Shown here: positions 37,256 through 44,397 of the stretch, piece by piece | How positions within the stretch are numbered: position 1 is the first letter of the stretch | Layout of the letters: the number at the start of each line of letters is the position of its first letter | NCBI RefSeq assembly: GCF_937951745.1 | Contig: NZ_CALFBQ010000011.1 | Location: forward strand, 1 to 44,397 | Source of the DNA: an uncultured Chloroflexus sp. | GTDB taxonomy: Bacteria; Chloroflexota; Chloroflexia; Chloroflexales; Chloroflexaceae | Length of the DNA stretch: 44,397 nt | Direction: 5' to 3' | Notes under the pieces: generated by a model | What the model was told of the DNA's origin: nothing | The model's input: the letters and a program-made list of their open reading frames with translations, nothing else | Databases searched by the model: none | Program-made: the position numbers and the translations under genes

Positions 37256-37722
37256 AGTTCCCTCTCTTCAAGCGATTTATGCAATGCTTTTGAGTCGCTA
37301 CGAAAAGACACAAAGGCGTTAATGGCCTACATGTATAAACTATGCGTTGTTTGCCCGTTTTCGCAAAAATATCACGAAGATTAGACCATAAATTAGGATA
37401 ATATAATCAACCATACCCTTCAGAATAACACATCGCTCGCGATCGAGACCTCAAGGATGCTGCTCATCCTTACCCCCTCTGCGCCGTTACTCACTTGGCG
37501 ACTTGGTGTCTGCCCCCACCCCTAGCCCCGCTGAGGGTGGGCCGGGGGCAACCGGTTACTACCGTCGAGGACACCGAGGGCGTATCGGATAAGCATCCGT
37601 TCAAGCCGCTTCGCGCCCCTGCACGCCCTTTGCGCCTTGGCGTTTCAGGTCTCGGCGTCGTTGCTCGCTTGGCGGCTTGGTGTAACGCCCTCTTACCCAA
37701 TCAATATCAATCTACCCGCCTG
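37256..37722. repeat. Intergenic region with dispersed repeats
   Basis: AAGACACAAAGGCGTTA (near 37306), GCGCCGTTACTCACTTGGCG (near 37481) and CTTTGCGCCTTGGCGTTTC (near 37628) belong to the same degenerate repeat family as 23361-23676. CGTTGCTCGCTTGGCGGCTT follows near 37659. Open frames through this stretch are spurious. It holds no supported gene. Confidence 0.5.
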
Positions 37723-37731
37723 TGGTATGAT
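37723..37731 (+). promoter_or_regulatory. Extended -10 promoter of the M50 protease gene
   Basis: TG, one base, TATGAT (37726-37731). Transcription would start near 37738. This excludes the in-frame ATGs at 37727 and 37730 and supports the start at 37769. Confidence 0.45.
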
Positions 37732-37768
37732 GAATCACGACGTCACCGTTGCAAAGGACACTACTGCT

Positions 37769-38863
37769 ATGTTCGACTTCGATACCGCCACTACCCTCCG
37801 GATGTTAGCCGCTGAAGTCATGCTGGTGAGCACGAGCGAAGAATTGGTCAATGGCGATCAGCGGGCGGTTCGCTGTCGCGGCCAACTGCTGCTCGAGGCG
37901 CAAGCGGCTCACGACACGATTGTGGCGCGGGCGCAGGCGCTCGGTTACACGCCGCTGTTCCAACACGATCCGGCAGGAGCTGCAATCCTATTCATTCCTA
38001 CTCCACCCAAAGCGCCGCCCTCGCGCTTATGGCTGGCCGTGCTGCTCTTTGTGCTGACCATCATCTCAACTATGCTGGTCGGCGGGCAAGAGTACATCGA
38101 AAGCACCGGTCAGCTAGTCTTCAATTGGGGCCATGCGCTCAGTTTCAGCGGCTCGCTGCTCGCGATCTTGCTCGCGCACGAATTAGGTCACTTCTTTGTC
38201 GCCCGCCGCGAACGGGTAGCGGTGAGCTATCCCTTCTTTATTCCGATGCCCTTCTTCTTGCTCGGTACGATGGGCGCGTTTATTGCGATCAAGGATCTGG
38301 TGCCGAACCGGCGGGCGCTGTTAGCCATCGGGATTGCCGGGCCGTTGGCCGGGTTGGTGGTGGCGATTCCGGTGCTGATGATTGGCCTGAGCATTTCGGA
38401 AGTGAAGCAGGTCGTGCCCTTGCCGGGCAGCTTTACTGAGGGGAATTCCCTGCTTTACGCTGCGATCAAGATTTTGATCTTCGGACGTTTTTTGCCTAGC
38501 GGTGGCGAGGATGTTTACCTCCACCCAATGGCGTTGGCCGGCTGGGCCGGCCTGTTGGTCACCGGTCTCAATCTACTGCCAGCCGGCCAACTCGACGGCG
38601 GCCATATCTTTTTCGCCTTGTTCGGCCCGCGCGCGGCCCGGATTATGAGTATGGTGGTCGCAGTCGCACTACTCGGCCTTGGATTTTTGTGGTCAGGATG
38701 GTTTATCTGGGCAGTGATGATTGCCCTCATTGGGCAACAACGCAGCCCGCTGCGCAACGAGATCTCGCCGCTTGAGGGGCCATGGCGCTGGTTGGCATAT
38801 TTGGGCATCCTGACCTTCATCCTTGTCTTTACCCCAGTGCCGCTGACAGTGATGACACCATAA
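37769..38863 (+). CDS. Site-2 protease family (M50) membrane metalloprotease
   Basis: This 364-residue intramembrane zinc protease cleaves membrane-bound substrates, often to release regulators. The zinc site HELGH is at 137-141 inside a membrane helix (LAILLAHELGHFFVARR). The third ligand is Asp276 in NLLPAGQLDGGH. About seven helices are predicted by eye. The N-terminal segment of about 85 residues is soluble (RGQLLLEAQAAHDTIVARAQALGYTPLFQHD), and there is no PDZ domain. This resembles the cyanobacterial/plant EGY type more than RseP. AAAGGA lies about ten bases upstream. It is a single-gene unit. Substrates are unknown. Confidence 0.92.
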   Translation: MFDFDTATTLRMLAAEVMLVSTSEELVNGDQRAVRCRGQLLLEAQAAHDTIVARAQALGYTPLFQHDPAGAAILFIPTPPKAPPSRLWLAVLLFVLTIISTMLVGGQEYIESTGQLVFNWGHALSFSGSLLAILLAHELGHFFVARRERVAVSYPFFIPMPFFLLGTMGAFIAIKDLVPNRRALLAIGIAGPLAGLVVAIPVLMIGLSISEVKQVVPLPGSFTEGNSLLYAAIKILIFGRFLPSGGEDVYLHPMALAGWAGLLVTGLNLLPAGQLDGGHIFFALFGPRAARIMSMVVAVALLGLGFLWSGWFIWAVMIALIGQQRSPLRNEISPLEGPWRWLAYLGILTFILVFTPVPLTVMTP

Positions 38864-39043
38864 GCGGCCTTCGATTGGGTGTCTTTCAGTTGATTATCTA
38901 ACAGCTAGCAACTGCTGTCACGACGAGGACGTAGGCAGCATCTGACCCGCTGCGATCTCTGCGTCCGCTACGGTTACAATCCCCCCGCCCCGGCTGCGGT
39001 ACAATAGCGCGCACAGGAAGCAGTGTCCAATGTTGGAGGAGCT

Positions 39044-39907
39044 ATGAAGCTGTTGACCTACCGGTACGAAGGGGTTGAGCGGGTAGGAGCGCTGCGCGGC
39101 GACGAGGTGATCGATCTCTCGCCAGTGGCGGTGTCAATGCTGGAGTTGATCGAGGGCGGGCCAGAGTTGCTGGCCGAGGCGCGGAAAGTGGTCGAGACGG
39201 CTGCCGGTGGCCCGGCGCTAGCAGCGGTGGAATTACGCGCCCCAATCCCACGTCCGCGCAAGAATATCATTTGCCTTGGCATGAATTACGCCGCCCACGC
39301 GATTGAGTCGCTGAGGGCGAAAGGCTTGCCGGAAAAGCTGCCCCAGCATCCGGTGTTCTTTAGCAAAATGCCGACGGCGGTAAACCACCCAAATGCACCG
39401 GTGCCACTACTGGCCGATGTGTCATCGCAGCGTGACTGGGAGGTTGAGCTGGCTGTGATTATCGGGCGGCGCGGGCGCGATATTCCGGCGAGTGAGGCGT
39501 ATGATTATGTGTTCGGCTATACCATTTTGAATGATGTCAGCGCGCGCGATTTGCAGTCGCGTCACCACCAGTTCTTCTACAGTAAGAGCCTCGACGGCAG
39601 CGCACCGATGGGACCGTGGATCGTCACCGCTGATGAAATCCCTGACCCGCATGCGCTCGGCATTCGCCTGCGCCTCAACGGCGAGCTAGTGCAGAACTCG
39701 ATGACGCGCGATATGATCTTCGACATTCCCACCTGTATCGCCACCTTCAGTCGCGGCATCACCCTCGAACCGGGTGATATTATCGCCACCGGCACCCCCG
39801 CCGGCGTCGGCATGGGTATGACCCCGCAGCGGTGGTTGCAAGCCGGTGACGTGATGGAGGCCGAAATTGACGGAATCGGCGTCTTGCGCAACGAGGTTGT
39901 TGCGTAA
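39044..39907 (+). CDS. Fumarylacetoacetate hydrolase family protein
   Basis: This 287-residue metal-dependent enzyme acts on a beta-diketo or 2-keto acid substrate. Family examples are fumarylpyruvate hydrolase, homoprotocatechuate-pathway isomerase/decarboxylase and oxaloacetate tautomerase. Diagnostic parts are ICLGMNYAAHA, the metal-binding DWEVELAVIIG, GYTILNDVSARDLQ, KSLDGSAPMGPWIV and GDIIATGTPAGVGMG. TTGGAGGAG stands ideally before the ATG at 39044, so the longer frame from 39023 is rejected. Substrate cannot be decided without neighbours of a degradation pathway, and none is present. Confidence 0.9.
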   Translation: MKLLTYRYEGVERVGALRGDEVIDLSPVAVSMLELIEGGPELLAEARKVVETAAGGPALAAVELRAPIPRPRKNIICLGMNYAAHAIESLRAKGLPEKLPQHPVFFSKMPTAVNHPNAPVPLLADVSSQRDWEVELAVIIGRRGRDIPASEAYDYVFGYTILNDVSARDLQSRHHQFFYSKSLDGSAPMGPWIVTADEIPDPHALGIRLRLNGELVQNSMTRDMIFDIPTCIATFSRGITLEPGDIIATGTPAGVGMGMTPQRWLQAGDVMEAEIDGIGVLRNEVVA

Positions 39908-39963
39908 CGAACGGCGGCAGAGCCACACGGCTGTGCGCCCATTACCACCATACCGGCGCGACG

Positions 39964-39972
39964 TGATATAAT
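39964..39972 (+). promoter_or_regulatory. Extended -10 promoter of fabF-rnc
   Basis: TG, one base, TATAAT (39967-39972), about 50 bases before the fabF start. No good -35 box is seen, which an extended -10 does not need. Just upstream, CACACGGCTGTGCG (39924-39937) is a copy of the short palindrome family. Confidence 0.5.
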
Positions 39973-40021
39973 GCGCGCCGGTATGATCGTTTTTGATAAA
40001 CATTCGTAACGAGGAGCGGCC

Positions 40022-41263
40022 ATGGAGCGACGGGTGGTAGTGACCGGTATGGGGGCGATTAGCCCACTAGGTCTCAGCGTAGCCGAACTCTGGCAAGGGA
40101 TTGTTACAGCGCGCAGCGGTGTCGGCCCGATCACGCTGTTTGATCCCGCCGGTTTTGATACCCGGTTTGCCGCCGAAGTCAAAGGCTTCGATCCAACCAA
40201 CTACATGGATCGGAAAGAGGCGCGCCGCACTGACCGCTTTGTCCAGTTTGCCGTGGCCGCTACCAGAGAGGCGCTGCGCGACGCCGAATTGGACATTACC
40301 CCCGCTAACCGCGATGAGATCGGCGTCTTTATCGCTAGCGGCATCGGCGGCATCGCTACGCTCTCGGAACAGTTAGAAGTATTGCGCAGCCGTGGGCCGG
40401 GCCGCATCAGCCCCTTCCTCATCCCCGCCATGATCACCAACCTCGCCGCCGGGCAAGTCTCGATCGTCACCGGTGCGCGTGGGCCAAGCTACTGCGTCAC
40501 CTCGGCCTGCGCCAGCTCGGCCCACGCATTGGGCGAGGCCGCCGAGACGATCCGGCGCGGGTGGGCCAAGGCGATGATCGTCGGTGGCAGCGAAGCCAGC
40601 ATTACCCCGATCGGAGTAGCCGGCTTTAACGCGATGCGCGCTCTTTCGACCCGCAACGACGACTACACGCACGCTTCACGACCCTTCGACGCCGAACGCG
40701 ACGGGTTTGTAATGGGCGAAGGCGCGGCGGTGCTCATTCTCGAAGACCTTGAGTTTGCCCGCGCTCGCGGCGCGCGCATTCTGGCTGAAGTAGTGGGTTA
40801 CGGCGCCACTTCCGACGCTTACCATATCTCGAACTTGGCCGAAGACGGCGAGGGGGTGGCCCGCGCTATCCGGCTCGCGCTACAGCGGGGTGGCATTGCT
40901 CCCAGCGAGGTTGATTATATCAATGCCCACGCCACTTCCACCCCCGCCGGCGATCCGGTGGAGACCGCTGCGATCAAGCAGGTCTTCGGCGGGCGCGAGC
41001 AGTCGCCCCCGGTGAGCGCCAGCAAGTCGCAGTTTGGCCATCTGCTCGGCGCCGCCGGCGCGATCGAGGCGGTGGTGACGGTGCTGGCGATGCAACACAA
41101 CATCTTGCCGGCGACGATCAATTTGCAGCAGCCCGATCCTAACTGCGATCTCGACTATGTGCCCAACCAGCCGCGGCCGGCGACGATTGAGGTGGCGCTG
41201 AGTAACTCGTTTGGCTTTGGCGGGCACAATGTCTGCCTTGCCTTCCGCAAGTATCACGGATAA
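40022..41263 (+). CDS. fabF: Beta-ketoacyl-ACP synthase II
   Basis: This 413-residue cytoplasmic condensing enzyme elongates acyl-ACP with malonyl-ACP in fatty-acid synthesis. The catalytic triad is visible: Cys163 in [10 protein letters not shown], His303 in [12 protein letters not shown] and His340 in [13 protein letters not shown]. The start [17 protein letters not shown] and the end NSFGFGGHN are typical, and length is normal. GAGGAG precedes the ATG. rnc follows after five bases, the common fabF-rnc arrangement of many bacteria, but here no acpP gene lies upstream. Confidence 0.96.
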   Translation: MERRVVVTGMGAISPLGLSVAELWQGIVTARSGVGPITLFDPAGFDTRFAAEVKGFDPTNYMDRKEARRTDRFVQFAVAATREALRDAELDITPANRDEIGVFIASGIGGIATLSEQLEVLRSRGPGRISPFLIPAMITNLAAGQVSIVTGARGPSYCVTSACASSAHALGEAAETIRRGWAKAMIVGGSEASITPIGVAGFNAMRALSTRNDDYTHASRPFDAERDGFVMGEGAAVLILEDLEFARARGARILAEVVGYGATSDAYHISNLAEDGEGVARAIRLALQRGGIAPSEVDYINAHATSTPAGDPVETAAIKQVFGGREQSPPVSASKSQFGHLLGAAGAIEAVVTVLAMQHNILPATINLQQPDPNCDLDYVPNQPRPATIEVALSNSFGFGGHNVCLAFRKYHG

Positions 41264-41268
41264 TCACG

Positions 41269-41955
41269 ATGGCCGACCGGCTAGCAGCACTCGAACGAGA
41301 GCTTGGCCTCACCTTTCGCGATCGCAAGCTGTTACAGACGGCGCTTACCCACCGTTCGCTCTTCAACGAGCAGCCGCATCTGCTGCGCGAACTGACCGAT
41401 AACGAACGGCTGGAGTTTCTTGGCGATTCGGTGCTGCATTTTGTCACCACGACGTGGTTGTTTACCACGTTTCCCGATCAGGATGAGGCGACACTGACCC
41501 ATTGGCGGGCGGCGCTGGTTAGCACCAAAGGGCTGGCCGAGTGCGCTGCCCAGCTCAATCTCGGCCAATATGCCTATCTCTCACGGGGTGAAGATAATCC
41601 GGTTGGGCGACGGCGTCCAAACTTGCTGGCCGATCTGTTCGAGGCGCTGATCGGCGCGATCTATCTCGATCAGGGGCTGGAAACGGCGAATACGTTCATT
41701 GTGCCCTTCTTGCGCGCGCGGATCGATAACATCCGCCAGACTGTGACCGACCCAACCACCGCCTTGCAAGAGCTGGTGCAGGCCCGCCATAAGAGTTTGC
41801 CTGCCTATCGCTTGATCGAAGCGCGTGGCCCCGAACACCGGCGCGAATATGTGATGGCTGTGTTGGTCGAAGGGCAAGAATATATCGGTAGCGGCCCCAG
41901 CAAAAAAGAGGCTAAAAAAGCCGCAGCCCAAGCCGCCCTCGCCGCATTAACCTAA
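41269..41955 (+). CDS. rnc: Ribonuclease III
   Basis: This 228-residue double-stranded RNA endonuclease processes rRNA precursors and some mRNAs. The catalytic signature [12 protein letters not shown] contains Glu49 and Asp53; the second cluster [13 protein letters not shown] contains Asp122 and Glu125. A C-terminal double-stranded RNA-binding domain ends [19 protein letters not shown]. It begins five bases after fabF and shares its transcript. Length and motifs are complete, so a dimeric active enzyme is expected. Confidence 0.96.
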   Translation: MADRLAALERELGLTFRDRKLLQTALTHRSLFNEQPHLLRELTDNERLEFLGDSVLHFVTTTWLFTTFPDQDEATLTHWRAALVSTKGLAECAAQLNLGQYAYLSRGEDNPVGRRRPNLLADLFEALIGAIYLDQGLETANTFIVPFLRARIDNIRQTVTDPTTALQELVQARHKSLPAYRLIEARGPEHRREYVMAVLVEGQEYIGSGPSKKEAKKAAAQAALAALT

Positions 41956-41961
41956 TTCGTG

Positions 41962-42040
41962 GGACACCCGGCTGTGTGTCCCCCAGCGTGCGACCCCGGC
42001 TATGCGGCGCCCCGGCAGTACAGCCGCACAGCGTGCGGCC
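41962..42040. repeat. Palindromic repeat cluster after rnc
   Basis: GGGACAC (41962-41968) pairs with GTGTCCC (41977-41983) around CCGGCTGT, close to the CACGGCTGTG core seen elsewhere. Further pieces follow: GCGTGCGACCCCGGC, and CAGCCGCACAGCGTGCGGCC around 42020-42039, the latter the reverse-oriented form. It may end the fabF-rnc transcript. Confidence 0.5.
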
Positions 42041-42056
42041 CCAGCAATGAATCGCT

Positions 42057-42914
42057 ATGAACAACACCTACCTCATTACCGGCGGCACTGGCTATCTCGG
42101 CAGCGCACTCATCCGCCATGCCCGCACGCGCGGCATCCCGGTGGTCGCCACCTTTCACAACCAAACCCCGCCATCCCAACCCGGCGTGGTCTGGCAACCG
42201 CTCGATCTGCGCGATCCCGCGACGGTGACCGGCTTGATCACTGCCGTACAACCCGTTGCCATCATCCACACCGCTTTCCGCCAATACGAACCAGACTTGA
42301 TGGCGATCACCGGTGAAGGACCCGGCTACGTCGCCGCCGCCGCAGCGCAAACCGACGCTCGCCTGATCCACATGTCGAGCGACGTTATTTTTGATGGCGA
42401 AAAGACAGGCGCATACACCGAAGCCGATCCGCCCAACCCGATCACCGATTATGGCCGGGCCAAAGCGCGGGCCGAAGCGCTGGTGCAGTCGATCTATCCG
42501 GCGGCGGCCATTGTGCGCACCTCGCTGATCTACGGCTTCGATCCGCTTGACCGCCACAGTGCCTTTGCGCTGGCGGTAGCGCGTGGTGAACGGAGGGAGA
42601 AACTCTTCTACGACGAGCTGCGTTGCCCCGTGTTCGTTGATGATCTGGCGGCGGCGCTGCTCGATCTGGCGCAGAGTGATTATCGCGGGGTGATCCATCT
42701 GGCTGGCACCGAGGCGCTCAGCCGCTACGAGTGGGGCCGGCTACTCGCCCAAGCGTATGGCCTTGATCCAGACCGCATTGCCGGCGCGTTCAGCGCCGAA
42801 AGCCCCACTCCACGCCCGCGCAACTGCACACTCGACATCAGTCGCGCCCTTGCGTTGGGATACCGGCTACGCGGCGCGCGCGAGGTCTTGCGCGCCGTGG
42901 GCCGGTTGCCGTAA
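42057..42914 (+). CDS. NAD(P)-dependent SDR, dTDP-4-dehydrorhamnose reductase (RmlD)-like
   Basis: This 285-residue extended short-chain dehydrogenase has the nucleotide-binding loop GGTGYLGS (8-15). Then LDLRDPATV, IHMSSDVIFDGEKTGAYTEADPPNP and the catalytic Tyr132/Lys136 in DYGRAKARAE follow. This order is that of RmlD sugar-nucleotide reductases, and the phrase SSDVIFDG is especially close. No other rml genes lie nearby, so a different sugar or small-molecule reductase role is possible. The gene is short of a clear ribosome binding site. It ends two bases from the convergent dehydrogenase gene. Confidence 0.85.
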   Translation: MNNTYLITGGTGYLGSALIRHARTRGIPVVATFHNQTPPSQPGVVWQPLDLRDPATVTGLITAVQPVAIIHTAFRQYEPDLMAITGEGPGYVAAAAAQTDARLIHMSSDVIFDGEKTGAYTEADPPNPITDYGRAKARAEALVQSIYPAAAIVRTSLIYGFDPLDRHSAFALAVARGERREKLFYDELRCPVFVDDLAAALLDLAQSDYRGVIHLAGTEALSRYEWGRLLAQAYGLDPDRIAGAFSAESPTPRPRNCTLDISRALALGYRLRGAREVLRAVGRLP

Positions 42915-42916
42915 AC

Positions 42917-43957
42917 TCAAAACTCGGTGATCACCGTTACGCCTGATCCGCGAAAGCTGTCGAGATCGACCAGCGCCGCCGGCGCTTCATCCAGCCGGAT
43001 CGGGCGTCCAATCAATCGCTGGGGCTGCACCTTGCCCGACTGGATGAGATCGAGCATGGCGTCGTAGCGATGGGCTTGCATCCCGTGGCTGCCCATGATC
43101 ACCAGCTCGCGGGCCACGACAATATCCATTGGCAACGGCGGCATGCGTTGCGCGGCCAACAACAGCCCTACCTGCACATGGCGGCCCCGTTTGCGCAGGC
43201 TGGCAATCGAGTTAGCACAGGTGGTCGGGCTGCCGAGGGCATCAATCGATAGATGAACCCCGCCGCGGCTTAGATCGCGCACTGCGTTCACCACATCGGC
43301 TTCGGCCATCGCGTCAACCACTGCCGCCGCACCCACGGCGCGCGCCAGCTCCAACCGCTCTGGATTGATGTCGATCCCGATCACCTGCCCGCCTAACGCG
43401 CTTGCCAGCATGATTGCCGACAAGCCCACTCCACCACAGCCATACACTGCCACCCACTCACCGGCAATGACCCGGCCCAGATCAACCACCGCGCGAAACG
43501 CAGTCGCGAACCGGCAACCGAGACTAGCCGCAGTAGCAAAGCTCATGTCATCCGGCAAGCGCACTAGATTGAGATCGGCGCGGTCGAGCGCAACATATTC
43601 GGCGAACGATCCCCAATGGGTAAAGCCCGGTTGAAATTGATGATCGCACACCTGCTGTTGCCCAGCTTGACACTGCTGGCAAACCCCACACGCGCAGACA
43701 AAGGGTACCGTCACCCGATCGCCAACCCGCCAGCGGGTGACACGCTTGCCGACCGCGACCACTTCGCCGGCCAGCTCGTGTCCCGGTACGTGCGGCAGCG
43801 TAATATCGGGATCGTGGCCCATCCAGCCGTGCCAATCGCTGCGGCAGAGACCGGTGGCGCGCACTGCAAGCACCACGCCATCAGGTGACGGTGTCGGATC
43901 GGGCACGTTGGCAATCCACGGCATCTGACCAAACGCTTCGTAGTAGACGGCGCGCAT
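42917..43957 (-). CDS. Zinc-dependent alcohol dehydrogenase
   Basis: This 346-residue medium-chain dehydrogenase oxidises or reduces an alcohol/aldehyde with NAD(P). Catalytic zinc residues are probably Cys38 ([10 protein letters not shown]) and His60-Glu61 (GHELAGE). A structural zinc site is complete: Cys90, Cys93, Cys96 and Cys104. The cofactor loop is [10 protein letters not shown], then [11 protein letters not shown], which favours NAD by its acidic Asp. AAGGAG lies seven bases before ATG 43957; the longer open frame to 43996 is unlikely. Substrate is not evident. The gene is convergent with the SDR gene, the stops lying two bases apart. Confidence 0.92.
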   Translation of the reverse strand: MRAVYYEAFGQMPWIANVPDPTPSPDGVVLAVRATGLCRSDWHGWMGHDPDITLPHVPGHELAGEVVAVGKRVTRWRVGDRVTVPFVCACGVCQQCQAGQQQVCDHQFQPGFTHWGSFAEYVALDRADLNLVRLPDDMSFATAASLGCRFATAFRAVVDLGRVIAGEWVAVYGCGGVGLSAIMLASALGGQVIGIDINPERLELARAVGAAAVVDAMAEADVVNAVRDLSRGGVHLSIDALGSPTTCANSIASLRKRGRHVQVGLLLAAQRMPPLPMDIVVARELVIMGSHGMQAHRYDAMLDLIQSGKVQPQRLIGRPIRLDEAPAALVDLDSFRGSGVTVITEF

Positions 43958-44365
43958 GGGTGACTCCTTGATGTTTGGCAACAACCACTTGTACAAACAG
44001 CGATGAGGTACGAGGGGCCATTCACGGCTATGCTACCATATCTCGCTTGCGCCAAGAAGATGCCATACGACCCGATGAGTCTTCCATCTACCGACAACGC
44101 TATTATCGTTGTCTTTTCGGTAATCGTGGATGTAAGACGCACTCGCACTACAGCGAAGATACTCAGCCGTTTCATACTGCTCGGCAAGGTTTTCCCTGTT
44201 TCCCCCGTACACGAGTTATATCCGGCTCGATAGTATAGCGTTTTTAGATGTATCACCGCTTCCAACAGCCATGGTCCTCATCACATCCCCTCCTTTCATC
44301 ACCCAAGTATGCGAGCACAGAAACATTGTTCCACTATGATTGCCACGCGAGCCCCCTCACCCGTC
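43958..44365. other. Intergenic stretch without a supported gene
   Basis: Short frames on both strands overlap and show no recognisable features. The stretch precedes a promoter-like site at 44366-44374 leading out of the window. Confidence 0.4.
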
Positions 44366-44374
44366 TGGTATAAT
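44366..44374 (+). promoter_or_regulatory. Extended -10 promoter at the window edge
   Basis: TG, one base, TATAAT (44369-44374), with the following gene beyond the window. It is the same form as sites at 37723 and 39964. Confidence 0.4.
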
Positions 44375-44397
44375 ACCCAGCCGGCAGACCATTCAGA

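Overview
The window looks like a chromosomal piece of a filamentous anoxygenic phototroph relative in the Chloroflexi (Chloroflexus-like). This is inferred, not proven. The grounds are GC-rich coding sequence over most of the window, large secreted multidomain proteins with Pro/Thr/Ala-rich linkers and a short hydrophobic C-terminus (IYIPLIMR, LFVPLV), a FYERYGG...FGYPIS module, a LacI-type sensor fused to a hybrid kinase, lipobox-anchored proteins suited to a one-membrane cell, and dispersed 'CTTTGCGTCTTTGC'-type intergenic repeats. No rRNA, tRNA, CRISPR array or transposase gene was seen.

Region 1 (1-5.5 kb) is visibly more AT-rich and reads as an acquired island. It holds a D12-class adenine methyltransferase with its own promoter, a SacI-family-like restriction endonuclease broken by a one-base frameshift, a decayed small membrane-protein gene, and an unrecognised membrane protein built from about six 65-residue repeats. 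Region 2 (6-15.1 kb) is a secreted glycan-degradation cluster: a clan-A-type glycosidase and a giant pullulanase-alpha-amylase interrupted by one in-frame TAG where the family has Trp. Region 3 (15.1-18.2 kb) is a Zn/Mn ABC importer (binding lipoprotein, ATPase, permease), with a consensus promoter, a perfect palindrome at the start site and a hairpin after the first gene.

Region 4 (18.2-26.9 kb) carries a degenerate CapA-like surface protein, an ANTAR response regulator, a coiled-coil membrane protein, the methionine-sulfoxide reductase pair MsrP/MsrQ, an OmpR-type regulator overlapping msrQ, a ketopantoate reductase-like gene and a peroxiredoxin. MsrPQ and the peroxiredoxin both protect against oxidation. 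Region 5 (26.9-34.3 kb, minus strand) has a LacI-like/kinase/receiver/AraC one-protein signalling system, then a five-gene operon (ABC ATPase, two permeases, a 68-residue membrane protein, TetR repressor) behind a consensus promoter that runs directly into two adjacent 16-bp palindromes.

Region 6 (34.4-44.4 kb) is mostly housekeeping: a TPR protein, a zinc ribbon protein, a GGDEF-like protein with a degenerate active site, an M50 membrane protease, a fumarylacetoacetase-family enzyme, fabF-rnc, a sugar-nucleotide-reductase-like SDR and a zinc alcohol dehydrogenase. Short palindromes with a CACGGCTGTG-like core recur in intergenic spaces at about 15.1, 22.3, 39.9 and 42.0 kb. The strongest points for a second look are the amber codon inside the amylase, the frameshifted restriction enzyme, the repeat-built membrane protein, the LacI-kinase-AraC fusion and the TetR tandem-operator efflux operon.
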